Assembly: GCF_014773265.1 (NCBI RefSeq)
Contig: NZ_JACWMY010000005.1
Coordinates: forward strand, 186,001 to 250,000
From: Mucilaginibacter pankratovii
Lineage (GTDB): Bacteria; Bacteroidota; Bacteroidia; Sphingobacteriales; Sphingobacteriaceae
Reading direction: 5' to 3'
Length of the DNA stretch: 64,000 nucleotides
Position numbers and translations under genes: made by a program
Notes under the pieces: generated by a model
What the model was told of the DNA's origin: nothing
Seen by the model: only the letters and a program-made list of their open reading frames with translations
Databases searched by the model: none
Shown here: positions 37,596 through 45,833 of the stretch, one piece after another
Layout of the letters: every line of letters begins with the position of its first letter
Position numbering within the stretch: position 1 is the first letter of the stretch

Positions 37596-37979
37596 ATGAA
37601 AATATTGGTAGTGGATGACGAAGCGGACGTGCAACCGCTCTTTTTACAACGTTTCCGCAAGGAGATACGCAGCAACGAGATAGAATTCAGCTTCGCCCAG
37701 TCCGGCGAGGAAGCCCTCCATTACCTGCACGAAAAGCAATCTGAAGTGGTGCTGATCCTCAGCGATATCAATATGCCGGGCATGAGCGGTATCGAGCTGC
37801 TTACCCATATCCGCGAGGATTTTGATACCCCACCACCACCCGTGGTAATGATGATAACCGCTTATGGCGACGAAGAGAACCACCGCCAGGCAATGGAAAA
37901 AGGCGCAAACGACTTTTTAACAAAGCCGCTGGATTTTACCCTGTTAAAAGAAAAACTTAAAACCTTTACCGAGCAATAA
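37596..37979 (+). CDS. Single-domain response regulator
   Basis: A 127-residue CheY-like receiver with the acidic pair in VVDDEAD (Asp7, Asp8), phospho-acceptor Asp57 (ILSDINMPG), Thr in MMITAYG and the conserved Lys in LTKPLD. There is no output domain. It follows the third kinase by 22 bases and precedes the receiver-cyclase gene by 4 bases. It may relay phosphate or compete with the receiver of the cyclase. Both receivers share the long KIR-rich helix 1, which suggests recent common descent. Confidence 0.93.
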   Translation: MKILVVDDEADVQPLFLQRFRKEIRSNEIEFSFAQSGEEALHYLHEKQSEVVLILSDINMPGMSGIELLTHIREDFDTPPPPVVMMITAYGDEENHRQAMEKGANDFLTKPLDFTLLKEKLKTFTEQ

Positions 37980-37983
37980 TAAA

Positions 37984-39027
37984 ATGGCCAAGATATTAGT
38001 AGTAGATGACGAGGCTGATTTGGAGCTATTGGTTAAACAAAAGTTCCGGAAGAAGATAAGAGAGAACATTTACGAATTTGTTTTCGCGCAGAATGGCGAG
38101 GAAGCCCTCGAACGTGTAAAAGAACACCCCGACCTGGATATTATCCTGAGTGATATTAATATGCCCATTATGGACGGCCTCACGCTGCTTAGCCGCCTGC
38201 CCGAAGCTAACCCCATGGTGAAAGCGGTGGTAGTATCCGCCTATGGCGATATGCAGAACATCCGCGTAGCCATGAACCGTGGTGCCTTTGATTTTGTAAC
38301 CAAACCGGTAGATTTTGAGGACCTGGACCTTACCATGGAGAAAACCATCCTCCACGTAAAACAGCTGCAGGAAACCATTAAGGCCATTAAAGAAAACAAC
38401 ATCCTAAAGATGTACGTGGATGAGAATGTACTCAACTTTATGACGCACAAAGAGTTTGAGAACAGCCTGCTAAAGAACGAGGTAATTGATGCAACCATGA
38501 TGTTTGTGGATGTTTGCGGCTTTACTGCCATAACAGAGAACGTACCGGCCAACACGGTTGTAAACCTTATCAACAGCATTTTTGATAAAATAGTAAAAGA
38601 GATTGTTGCCCAGGGCGGCCTGGTAGATAAATTTATGGGCGATGCGGTAATGGCTGTTTTTCGTGGTGATTATCACCTGGATAGGGCGATAGATGCTGCC
38701 CTGGCTGCCCGTGCCCACATAGCACAGATGGATGCGGTACATGCCGGCGAAAAATCTTATCAGCCGCAAATAGCCGTAGGAATCAACTCCGGCGAAGTAG
38801 TATCTGGTAATATTGGCTCGGCATCCTTAAAACGCTTGGATTACACTGTTATAGGCGATGCCGTTAACCTGGCGCAGCGCTTGCAATCAGCCGCCAAAGG
38901 TGGGCAGATCATCATCTCCGAAGAAACTTACCACAAAGCAAAAGAATCCTTCCGTTGCGAAAAAATAGGGGATGTGAACTTAAAGAACAAAGCCAAAGCG
39001 GTTACTATTTACGAGGTGGTTGAATAG
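37984..39027 (+). CDS. Response regulator with adenylate cyclase domain
   Basis: A 347-residue protein with receiver 1-120 (phospho-acceptor Asp57 in ILSDINMPI), a helical linker (120-165) and a class III nucleotidyl cyclase domain (about 168-347). The two metal-binding aspartates are Asp176 (FVDVCGF) and Asp220 (KFMGDAVM). Lys216 before the second one is the adenine-selecting residue, and TVIGDAVNLAQRL carries the transition-state Asn and Arg. A cAMP product is therefore expected. The protein links the three upstream kinases to a second messenger, a cytoplasmic output. No cAMP-binding regulator is encoded in the window. Confidence 0.92.
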   Translation: MAKILVVDDEADLELLVKQKFRKKIRENIYEFVFAQNGEEALERVKEHPDLDIILSDINMPIMDGLTLLSRLPEANPMVKAVVVSAYGDMQNIRVAMNRGAFDFVTKPVDFEDLDLTMEKTILHVKQLQETIKAIKENNILKMYVDENVLNFMTHKEFENSLLKNEVIDATMMFVDVCGFTAITENVPANTVVNLINSIFDKIVKEIVAQGGLVDKFMGDAVMAVFRGDYHLDRAIDAALAARAHIAQMDAVHAGEKSYQPQIAVGINSGEVVSGNIGSASLKRLDYTVIGDAVNLAQRLQSAAKGGQIIISEETYHKAKESFRCEKIGDVNLKNKAKAVTIYEVVE

Positions 39028-39033
39028 ATCATT

Positions 39034-39115
39034 GGTGATGGTTGATAGTTCATGGTAGCTGCCCCGTTTTATAAGGGCACATTTTCTATGAACTATCGAC
39101 TATGAACCATGAACC
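39034..39115. repeat. Inverted heptamer repeat between convergent genes
   Basis: The left arm (39034-39060) reads GGTGATG, GTTGATA, GTTCATG, GTAGCTG. The right arm (39086-39115), read in reverse complement, gives GTTCATG, GTTCATA, GTCGATA, GTTCATA. The unit and layout match those of the repeat at 22978-23076. It fills the 93-base spacer between two convergent genes. Confidence 0.75.
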
Positions 39116-39120
39116 AAAAA

Positions 39121-40206
39121 TCAATCCGCCAGCGGCACATGTTTGGCATCTATTTCTGGCTTTGGGTAGTCCTCGTTTATCTTCTTCACGTATAGCTCAT
39201 CTGCCAGTATCACAATAATGGCCAGCAGGGGCACCGCTAATATAATACCCAAAGCGCCCGATAATGTACCCATAATTACCTGGCTGATAATGGTTAACGC
39301 CGGCGGCAGGTTGATGATCTTGTTTTGAATAATAGGTGTTACAATATTGCTTACAACGGTTTGCGACACGATATATATCAGCGTTACAATAACAGCCGTA
39401 TTGGTGCTCACCGTTAAGGCCAACAATACCCCCGGTATCATAGCTATCAGCGAGCCAAAATTGGGGATGATCTTCAACATCGCGGCTATCAGTGCCAGCA
39501 CCAGTACCGCGGGTATCCCCATAATAGTGAGCCCTATCGTTAGCATAATAAATATCAGTACAATGGATAGCAGCGTGCCTTTCAGCCAGCCTTTGAGCGA
39601 AAAATTAACCCGATTCATGATGCACTGCCAAAGTTCCTTTTTATCCGGCGGGATGATGATCATAAAACCGTTTTTGTAAACCGTGGGACTAACGGTAAAA
39701 AATATCCCTAAAAACATAATGATGTAAATATTGCCCAACACCCCAAAACTGGTGCTGAAAAAATGCTGCGCGGTAACGAATATTTTGCCCGAATTATCGT
39801 CAAGATAAGTAAGCACCTGCTGGCCAATCGGGGTTTCTGCAAGCTTACCCCGCGCGGCATTGATGGTATTAGGCAGCGTATGGCTCAATTGCGCCACCTG
39901 ATGCTGAATTTTTGTGCCCATAAACCAAAGCAACGCCGCTAAAATGGCAAAAGTGCCGCCTACGGATATTGCCATGGCCGGCTTGCGGCCCCATTTGGTT
40001 TTACGCTGAATGATATTGCCCAAGCCATGGAAATAGGTGGCAATAAGGGTAGCGGCCAATATCATCAGCAACACGTTAAACGCCACCCTTGCAATAAGTA
40101 CCACAATTACCAGCAGGGCAACAATGCCCACGGTGTGCCACACTTTTTGGATGTAGGTAAGTTCTCTCTTTGGGCGGGGGGTAGTTTTCTGCGGTGTTGT
40201 ATCCAT
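39121..40206 (-). CDS. AI-2E family transporter (PerM-like)
   Basis: A 361-residue membrane protein with about eight helices, grouped as in the UPF0118/AI-2E exporter family: two to three near the N-terminus (about 23-85), one near 150-180 and a cluster after residue 205. The motif PNFGSLIAMIPG near residue 245 is characteristic. The ATG at 40206 (MDTTPQKTTPRPKRE) is chosen because the longer frame needs a GTG. Family members include PerM and Na+/H+ antiporters, so the substrate is open. Confidence 0.87.
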   Translation of the reverse strand: MDTTPQKTTPRPKRELTYIQKVWHTVGIVALLVIVVLIARVAFNVLLMILAATLIATYFHGLGNIIQRKTKWGRKPAMAISVGGTFAILAALLWFMGTKIQHQVAQLSHTLPNTINAARGKLAETPIGQQVLTYLDDNSGKIFVTAQHFFSTSFGVLGNIYIIMFLGIFFTVSPTVYKNGFMIIIPPDKKELWQCIMNRVNFSLKGWLKGTLLSIVLIFIMLTIGLTIMGIPAVLVLALIAAMLKIIPNFGSLIAMIPGVLLALTVSTNTAVIVTLIYIVSQTVVSNIVTPIIQNKIINLPPALTIISQVIMGTLSGALGIILAVPLLAIIVILADELYVKKINEDYPKPEIDAKHVPLAD

Positions 40207-40306
40207 ATTGTCCTTCACGTACTAAAGGACAATGTTTACTCTTAAATGTTTTGGAAGTTTAAACTTGTGTTGCATAGTTAAAGTAAACTGCTATAAAACA
40301 ATCCTG

Positions 40307-40621
40307 TTATCGATACGAAAATGTCTCTGCATGCAGTACATTTTCCTCATAATGTAAAAGGTATTTGGCATCCTCGGGGTAGTACTTCGCTTTCTCGTAA
40401 TCTTCCCCGGCAAATTTTTTGATATCCTCGTACGACCGCCATTTGGTGACTGTCCAGAAATGGCAGATATCGCCCTCAATCTTCCGCGACACTTCAACCG
40501 AGAGGTTTCCTTCTGTATTTTTATAATCCGTTAAACCGCTTTCCTCCAGGAAGGTAAGGTAGGCATCGCTGTGTTCGGCTTTTGTGGTGCCGTGCCAGAT
40601 GCGGGTAATGATTTGCGGCAT
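40307..40621 (-). CDS. ABM-domain (antibiotic biosynthesis monooxygenase-like) protein
   Basis: A 104-residue ferredoxin-like dimeric alpha/beta barrel protein. It begins ITRIWHGTTKAEHSDAYLTF and has HFWTVTKWRSYEDIKKFAGED, the strand-helix pattern of ABM and related domains. Family roles range from quinol oxidation to haem breakdown; none can be chosen from the sequence. It is a lone leftward gene. Confidence 0.75.
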   Translation of the reverse strand: MPQIITRIWHGTTKAEHSDAYLTFLEESGLTDYKNTEGNLSVEVSRKIEGDICHFWTVTKWRSYEDIKKFAGEDYEKAKYYPEDAKYLLHYEENVLHAETFSYR

Positions 40622-40734
40622 GGTATTAATATTGTGGTTTTTATGGCGCTCTCGCCGCTATAAAACGCCCTTAATCGCACTAATGTTTTCATACCCCGCC
40701 ATTTATAAATATATTCGGCCATATTTCAACCCTC

Positions 40735-41514
40735 ATGAAAACCTTATTCATAATACTCTTCTCGCTATTAACTTTACAACTAAGCGCACAGCATAAAAAG
40801 TACAACTACTTTTACCAGTACGGCATAGCCGATGCCTTTTTGGCCGGGCTTTATCATGGCACCTTGCCGGTAAAAGAAATGAAAAAGCATGGCGACTTTG
40901 GCCTTGGCGCCCCCGATATGCTCGATGGCGAACTAATGATACTGAACGGGAAGGCTTATCAAAGCCGTTCAACTGGCCTTACCACGGTAATGCCCGATAC
41001 CGCAAAGGTTCCATTGGTTTTATCTACCTATTTTAAAACCGATACTACCTTTTACATCAATACACCTGCCGATAAAAAAGAAACGTTTGCACAGATAGAT
41101 AAATACCTCACCAAAACCAACGGACTTTACGCCATCCGCGTCACCGGTGATTTTGCCCTGATAAAAACAAGAGCGTTCCCGCCGGTAGATAAAGAGCCTT
41201 TTTTGCCGCTGGCCAGTATGCTGGAACGCCAGAAATTCTTCACTACCGAAAACGTGAGCGGTACGCTGATGGGTTTTAAACTCCCCGCATATTTAAGCAG
41301 CGTTACCATTGCCGATTACCATTTCCACTTCCTGAGTGCCGATAAAAGAAAAGGAGGGCATATTACCGACATGAAGGTTACCAAAGTAAAGGTGGAGATA
41401 GCCGTGCTGCAGGGCATGGATATCCAAATACCGCAAGACAGTAATTTTATGAACTTCGACTTTAAAACCGTTAAAAAAGGCGACGCGCTGAAAGCCGAAA
41501 CCGGCATAAAATAA
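40735..41514 (+). CDS. Alpha-acetolactate decarboxylase with signal peptide
   Basis: A 259-residue protein. A signal peptide (MKTLFIILFSLLTLQLSAQ) precedes a complete alpha-acetolactate decarboxylase domain. The segments LGAPDMLDGELMILNGKAYQ and ADYHFHFLSADKRKGGH include the three zinc-binding histidines (HxH and the later H). The enzyme makes acetoin from acetolactate. In most bacteria it is cytoplasmic, although exported ones are known. No acetolactate synthase gene is adjacent. Gene symbol withheld because context does not show a bud operon. Confidence 0.88.
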   Translation: MKTLFIILFSLLTLQLSAQHKKYNYFYQYGIADAFLAGLYHGTLPVKEMKKHGDFGLGAPDMLDGELMILNGKAYQSRSTGLTTVMPDTAKVPLVLSTYFKTDTTFYINTPADKKETFAQIDKYLTKTNGLYAIRVTGDFALIKTRAFPPVDKEPFLPLASMLERQKFFTTENVSGTLMGFKLPAYLSSVTIADYHFHFLSADKRKGGHITDMKVTKVKVEIAVLQGMDIQIPQDSNFMNFDFKTVKKGDALKAETGIK

Positions 41515-41515
41515 A

Positions 41516-41545
41516 CAAAGCCCCCCCGGTTACAGGAAGGCTTTG
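41516..41545. terminator. Bidirectional hairpin between convergent genes
   Basis: CAAAGCC pairs with GGCTTTG, and the loop is C- and G-rich. It lies two bases after the decarboxylase stop and 19 bases before the bestrophin stop. On the minus strand GTTTATTTT follows the stem, which suits termination leftwards. Confidence 0.65.
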
Positions 41546-41564
41546 CCATAGGATAAATATAGGG

Positions 41565-42488
41565 TTAAAGGATGTAAAAAACTTTCTCCTGTTCGCGGGC
41601 GGTTTTTGCTTGCGGGATAGCTTCCATATGGCTATCGTTCAGCATCTGTTTCAAATCGCGCTCAATGGTTTGCGATATGGCCGTTGTTGGCGTATCACTT
41701 GGTTTATTCTCAAACGGGTCCTGCAGGTGGATGGCCATTTTTTCTACCAGCAAAAAGGCAGCTGCTATGGCGATGATCAGCGGCACTTCAAAGATCCCGA
41801 AATACTCAATCAGCCCAAAAGGCAGCAGCGAAATAAACAGGTACAGGCAAAAGTGGATATACAGGCTGTAAGTAGCCGGGAATATGGTGTTTTTAATACG
41901 CTCGCATTTGCCCATAGCATCACATAAGCGGGTTAGCGTGCGATCTATCTCCACCTGCTGGTAGTCGTTTAGCCAGCCATTTTTGTAGGCCAGTTGTGTA
42001 TCCAGGCCATGCAGTTTTAGCAAGGCATTCGGCATATTGCTAAAACGGCGGGTAAACTTCACTTCCTCTTCTACCAAAAAATCAACACTGCGGATATAGC
42101 TATTTTGGCCTCTTAACGATTGGCTGAGGCTGTAGCACCAGGCTATTTGCCTTTTTACAAAACGGTTTTTAAAATGATCGGCGTCTTCGTTGCCGTTATC
42201 CAAAAAAGTAATCAGCTGGCGGGTAAGTGAGCGCGACTCGTTAACGATGGCGCCCCAGATGCCGCGGGCTTCCCACCAGCGATCATAAGCCTGGTTAGAG
42301 CGGAAAGCCAGCAGCAACGATATGATAGTGGCCAGGATGGACGGCACGGCTATAGGTATGGAGATGCGCAAAAGGGGGAAAAAATGGTGGAAGGCCGCTA
42401 TCAAAATGGCGTATGCCGCTACCAGGAATAATTCGTTCTTAATCTTCCCGACAACATATTTTACGGGGATATTATCTTTTAGTAACAT
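41565..42488 (-). CDS. Bestrophin-family channel protein
   Basis: A 307-residue membrane protein. The bacterial bestrophin signature RSNQAYDRWWEARGIWGAIVNESR is split by eye into RSNQAYDRWWEARG and the following helix (about 63-85). Helices near 20-35, 42-60, 215-235 and 240-260 match the four-helix plan of the family. Bacterial bestrophins form pentameric ion channels. It is followed, upstream on the same strand, by a UspA-like gene 38 bases away; the two are likely co-transcribed. Confidence 0.9.
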   Translation of the reverse strand: MLLKDNIPVKYVVGKIKNELFLVAAYAILIAAFHHFFPLLRISIPIAVPSILATIISLLLAFRSNQAYDRWWEARGIWGAIVNESRSLTRQLITFLDNGNEDADHFKNRFVKRQIAWCYSLSQSLRGQNSYIRSVDFLVEEEVKFTRRFSNMPNALLKLHGLDTQLAYKNGWLNDYQQVEIDRTLTRLCDAMGKCERIKNTIFPATYSLYIHFCLYLFISLLPFGLIEYFGIFEVPLIIAIAAAFLLVEKMAIHLQDPFENKPSDTPTTAISQTIERDLKQMLNDSHMEAIPQAKTAREQEKVFYIL

Positions 42489-42526
42489 AGGTAATTTCTT
42501 TTAAAAGGTAAAAAATGGGGGTTAAT

Positions 42527-43027
42527 TTAAACCTGCTGCAATTCCAGCTCATCTTCTGTATGTAATGCCTTTACTTTTACCGGTTGCGGTTTTACATAAG
42601 GGTTCAGGTTTATCACCTGGCATTTGCTGCGCTCCAGCAAGGTGCCGGGCTCGTAGCTTAGCGGCGTTAGTTTGGCGTAAGCATGGTCCTTTAAACGGGC
42701 TACCTGGTTTATCTCCCGGGCTTCTAAATAATTTTTGAATACCGCCACCGTATTGCCGTAGAAAAACTCTGTTGTTAAGTGCTCTATCTGTGCGCTGTAT
42801 TCGCGCGACAAGCGGGTACACTCGTTTAAAAATTCCTGGGTAACGTATTCGTATTCCCGGCTGCGGCGCGAAAGCATCAGCAATTCGGAGATGGAATCTG
42901 ACAAGCCAAGGAAATTTACCAACGTGATGTTGAATTTTTGGCCCGGCTGCTGTTGTAGCAATGCAGGGATGGCTTTTAATGAATCTAAGCTAAAATCGGT
43001 TGGGATTAAGATGTTTTTAGTTTTCAT
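42527..43027 (-). CDS. UspA-like stress protein
   Basis: A 166-residue protein starting MKTKNILIPTDFSLDSLKAI, the typical first strand and loop of universal stress proteins. Later parts are divergent: the usual ATP-binding GxxGx9GS motif is not visible, so it may belong to the non-ATP-binding group. A weakly conserved middle (TTEFFYGNTVAVFKNYLE) resembles a second strand-helix unit. It precedes the bestrophin gene in a probable two-gene operon. Confidence 0.65.
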   Translation of the reverse strand: MKTKNILIPTDFSLDSLKAIPALLQQQPGQKFNITLVNFLGLSDSISELLMLSRRSREYEYVTQEFLNECTRLSREYSAQIEHLTTEFFYGNTVAVFKNYLEAREINQVARLKDHAYAKLTPLSYEPGTLLERSKCQVINLNPYVKPQPVKVKALHTEDELELQQV

Positions 43028-43158
43028 GGTAGTGCTTGTTTATTGATTTGATACAATAGTCGGCACCGGGCATTAGAACGATATAAGAGGAAGATTAGAA
43101 TCTGATTAGAGTTTAAAAAAGCTTAGAGATTTGAGGAATAATGGATTATATCCGGTCC

Positions 43159-43274
43159 AAAACGTCATGCAGAACTTGTTTCGGCACCCCATCAAGTAAG
43201 CCACAATGCATAACCGCTTAGCATGGCAGTTACCTGCAGTGTGGGTTGCCGAAAAGAATTCGGCATAACGTTTT
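43159..43274. repeat. Imperfect long inverted repeat, MITE-like
   Basis: The ends AAAACGTCATGC (43159-) and, inverted, AAAACGTTATGC (-43274) match at 11 of 12 positions, and both continue into a TTTCGGCA segment. The 116-bp unit has no frame. It lies between the stop of the histidine kinase and the start of the UspA-like gene. Related CGTCATGC-type hairpins are common in bacterial genomes. Confidence 0.7.
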
Positions 43275-43284
43275 GATTAAGTAA

Positions 43285-44646
43285 TTACCCCACATGAACA
43301 GGCAGCATCACCCTGATGGTGGTACCCTCGTTTACCTTTGATGCGATGGCAATACTGCCTTTGTGCAGGCGCACAATATTCAAGGCAAGGGGCAGCCCAA
43401 CGCCGTGTCCTTCGAACTTACCGGTGTTGGAGGCACGGAAAAAGGGTTCGAAGATATGTTGTACATCACTCTCCGGAATGCCGATACCTTCATCTTTTAT
43501 ACTGAAGATAACGCTTCTGTTCTCTGCGGATACCTTGATAGTTACCGGTTTATTGTCGGAGTATTTACAGGCATTCAACGCAATGTTGCTCAGCGCCAGT
43601 TTAAGCAGGTTTATATTGCCCATAATAATGAGCCTTTCATCTTCCTCGGGCAAGCCGGAGAGATCGATGCCCAGGTTATTTTCGGGTACGATGTGATCAA
43701 CCGCTTCTTTTATCAGCCAAACCAGTTCGTCGGCCCGGATCTGCTCCCAGTTCTGTTTTTTACCGTCGAAACCCGTTTGGGCCAGCCCAAGCAGGCTGGT
43801 TAAAATATCCTGCAGGCTTTGCGCACCCACCAGTATCTGGCTCAATGTTTTTTGAGGATCTGCACCGGGCTTATCCATACTTTTTAAAGCCAGTTCGGCC
43901 TCGCCTTTAATCACGGCAAGTGGGGTTCGCAGTTCGTGCGAGGCATTGCTGATAAAATTGTTCTGGGTTTCAAAGGCGGTCTCCAGCCTGTCGAGCATAT
44001 CATTAAAGGTCTGCGTCATTTCGGCTATCTCGTCGTTGCCATCGTAGTTTTCCAGCCGCAGGTGCAGGTTGCTGGCCGTAATGGTGTTTACCTTTTTGAT
44101 GATCTTCCGCACGGGCTGAAACGTGAGGTACGAGAACCGTTTACCAATAAGGTAAGCGATAAGCACCGAGGCAAAAAAGCCGATGAAAAGCACCTGCTCC
44201 AGATTGTTTAGCTCATTTAAACCATAAGGATCGGTAGCCGATACAATGATCATTACATCACCATCGGCAAACCTGAATATTTTGCCCGCATAAAAAACGT
44301 TATCCTTTTTATAACGGGTTTGCCCGTCAGTTAAGATACTATTTAATAGCTCCTGCGGTAGGCCGTGCGCCTGTCCGTTCTGATAATCGGCAGGTTTAAT
44401 GATATATTCTTTTTCGGCCGTGAGTTTCTCCAGGTAACGCTGCCTTATTTCCTTAACCATACCAACACTGTCCTTATCGTTTGAGTGTTGTATCTGCGAC
44501 GCAATATTCACCCGGGCTTCCAGTCGTTTATAAAAATCCTCAAAGGTAAACTGGTGCACGAAGTAAAATATAGCGCCACTAAGTATCAGGATAATAGATA
44601 GCGTAAGGGCCAGGAATAAAAGGGCTACTTTTCGTTGAATGCTCAT
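43285..44646 (-). CDS. HAMP-containing sensor histidine kinase (CusS-like)
   Basis: A 453-residue kinase with two membrane helices (about 8-30 and 150-168) around a 120-residue periplasmic domain, a HAMP linker (about 170-225), HisKA with the phospho-acceptor in ISNASHELRTPLAV, and HATPase (NIALNACKYS, DEGIGIP, GHGVGLPLA). It is the classical layout of heavy-metal or cell-envelope sensors such as CusS. The gene starts six bases after the response-regulator stop, forming a two-component operon. The signal is unknown. Confidence 0.92.
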   Translation of the reverse strand: MSIQRKVALLFLALTLSIILILSGAIFYFVHQFTFEDFYKRLEARVNIASQIQHSNDKDSVGMVKEIRQRYLEKLTAEKEYIIKPADYQNGQAHGLPQELLNSILTDGQTRYKKDNVFYAGKIFRFADGDVMIIVSATDPYGLNELNNLEQVLFIGFFASVLIAYLIGKRFSYLTFQPVRKIIKKVNTITASNLHLRLENYDGNDEIAEMTQTFNDMLDRLETAFETQNNFISNASHELRTPLAVIKGEAELALKSMDKPGADPQKTLSQILVGAQSLQDILTSLLGLAQTGFDGKKQNWEQIRADELVWLIKEAVDHIVPENNLGIDLSGLPEEDERLIIMGNINLLKLALSNIALNACKYSDNKPVTIKVSAENRSVIFSIKDEGIGIPESDVQHIFEPFFRASNTGKFEGHGVGLPLALNIVRLHKGSIAIASKVNEGTTIRVMLPVHVG

Positions 44647-44652
44647 TGGGCC

Positions 44653-45324
44653 TTATTTTAAAATATAGCCCATGCCAACAACCGTATGGATCAGCTTCGG
44701 CTCAAAATCTTTATCAACTTTTTTGCGCAGGTAATTGATATATACATCTACCACGTTGGTACCCATGTTAAAATCGATGTTCCAAACGTTTTCCAGTATC
44801 TCTATTCGCGAAAGCATGTGGTTGCGGTTCTTTACCAAAAACTCCAGCAGGCGGTATTCTGTAGCCGTTAATTCTATGGTCTTTCCGCCCCGCGTTACCG
44901 ATCGTTCATTCATATTGATGACCAGGTCGGCCACTTGCAGGAGGTTAGGGGCGGGAGCATTGCTGCCATTGCGCCGGGCGAGGGTACGGATGCGGGCGTT
45001 AAGTTCGGCCAGGCTAAAGGGCTTCACCATGTAATCGTCGGCCCCGCTATCCAATCCAACCACGACGTTCTCAGTAGTACCCAATGCGGTCAGCATTAAA
45101 ATGGCCGACTGGGTATTGGCCTGCCTCAACTGGCGGCATACCTCCACACCGTTGATGCCTGGCAGCATAATATCCAGGATGATCAGCTGAAAATCGCCCT
45201 TCAACGCCATTTGCAAGCCCGTTGTACCATCCAAAGCAACGCTTACCTGGTGCCCCTCGGCAACCAGGTCGCGCTGGATGATTGATACCAGCTTCGCTTC
45301 ATCTTCTACCAGGAGTATCTTCAT
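44653..45324 (-). CDS. OmpR-family response regulator
   Basis: A 223-residue regulator. The receiver (1-115) has VEDEAK, phospho-acceptor in LIILDIMLPG (Asp51), and KPFSLAEL. The winged-helix DNA-binding domain (about 125-222) has LTATEYRLLEFLVKNRN and VVDVYINYLRKKVD. It pairs with the CusS-like kinase directly downstream. No target operon is visible next to it. Confidence 0.94.
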   Translation of the reverse strand: MKILLVEDEAKLVSIIQRDLVAEGHQVSVALDGTTGLQMALKGDFQLIILDIMLPGINGVEVCRQLRQANTQSAILMLTALGTTENVVVGLDSGADDYMVKPFSLAELNARIRTLARRNGSNAPAPNLLQVADLVINMNERSVTRGGKTIELTATEYRLLEFLVKNRNHMLSRIEILENVWNIDFNMGTNVVDVYINYLRKKVDKDFEPKLIHTVVGMGYILK

Positions 45325-45501
45325 TCGGGCAAATATAATTCAACCGTGGCAACAAAAAACGGGGCAAAGGGTTTTAAAATCGTGTTTTATACAACCAGAA
45401 TCTCTGATACGCGGTGGAGAGTTTACTAAACCCGACGAGGCCTCACCTAAGTCCTCTGCAAAGGACAGGTCTTAAAATGGTTAAAGAACCCTCTCCATTG
45501 G
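45325..45501. other. Intergenic DNA left of the MITE-like element
   Basis: Together with 45502-45833 this is a 508-base gap. The left part holds a hairpin around GTCCTCTGCAAAGGAC (45451-45466). It also contains CTCTCC, whose apparent partner GGAG lies beyond the MITE-like element, so an older hairpin seems to have been split by it. No gene is recognisable. Confidence 0.45.
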
Positions 45502-45719
45502 AGAGTAATAGCCCATCATAAGACAGATTCCATAAAACGTTCCGCTGGAACGTAAAAATTGTTGCTTTTTTTCTACCCATAAGACGTTCCTCCGGAACGA
45601 CTTTGTTTTTCTTCATCCCTTCGGGATGTTTTATGGGTAGAAAATACCAAAGAACCCTTTAACGTTCCATCGGAACGTCTTATGAATTACCCGCCTGTCT
45701 TATGATGGGCTATTACTCT
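45502..45719. repeat. 218-bp MITE-like element with nested hairpins
   Basis: Perfect 25-bp terminal inverted repeats starting AGAGTAATAGCCCATC lie at 45502-45526 and 45695-45719. TTGG occurs directly outside both ends (45498-45501 and 45720-45723), consistent with a 4-bp target duplication. Inside are at least four short palindromes: three of the ACGTTCC-GGAACGT type and one CATCCCTTCGGGATG. There is no open frame. It is upstream of the Ser/Thr kinase cluster. Confidence 0.8.
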
Positions 45720-45833
45720 TTGGAGGGGGCAGGATGACGCTTTCAATCTTCAATGGATATTTTGAACCGCGTTTTACAATCTCCCTCTACCATAGTCTAT
45801 ATACACATCAGTTGAGTATATTAGCACCCATAA

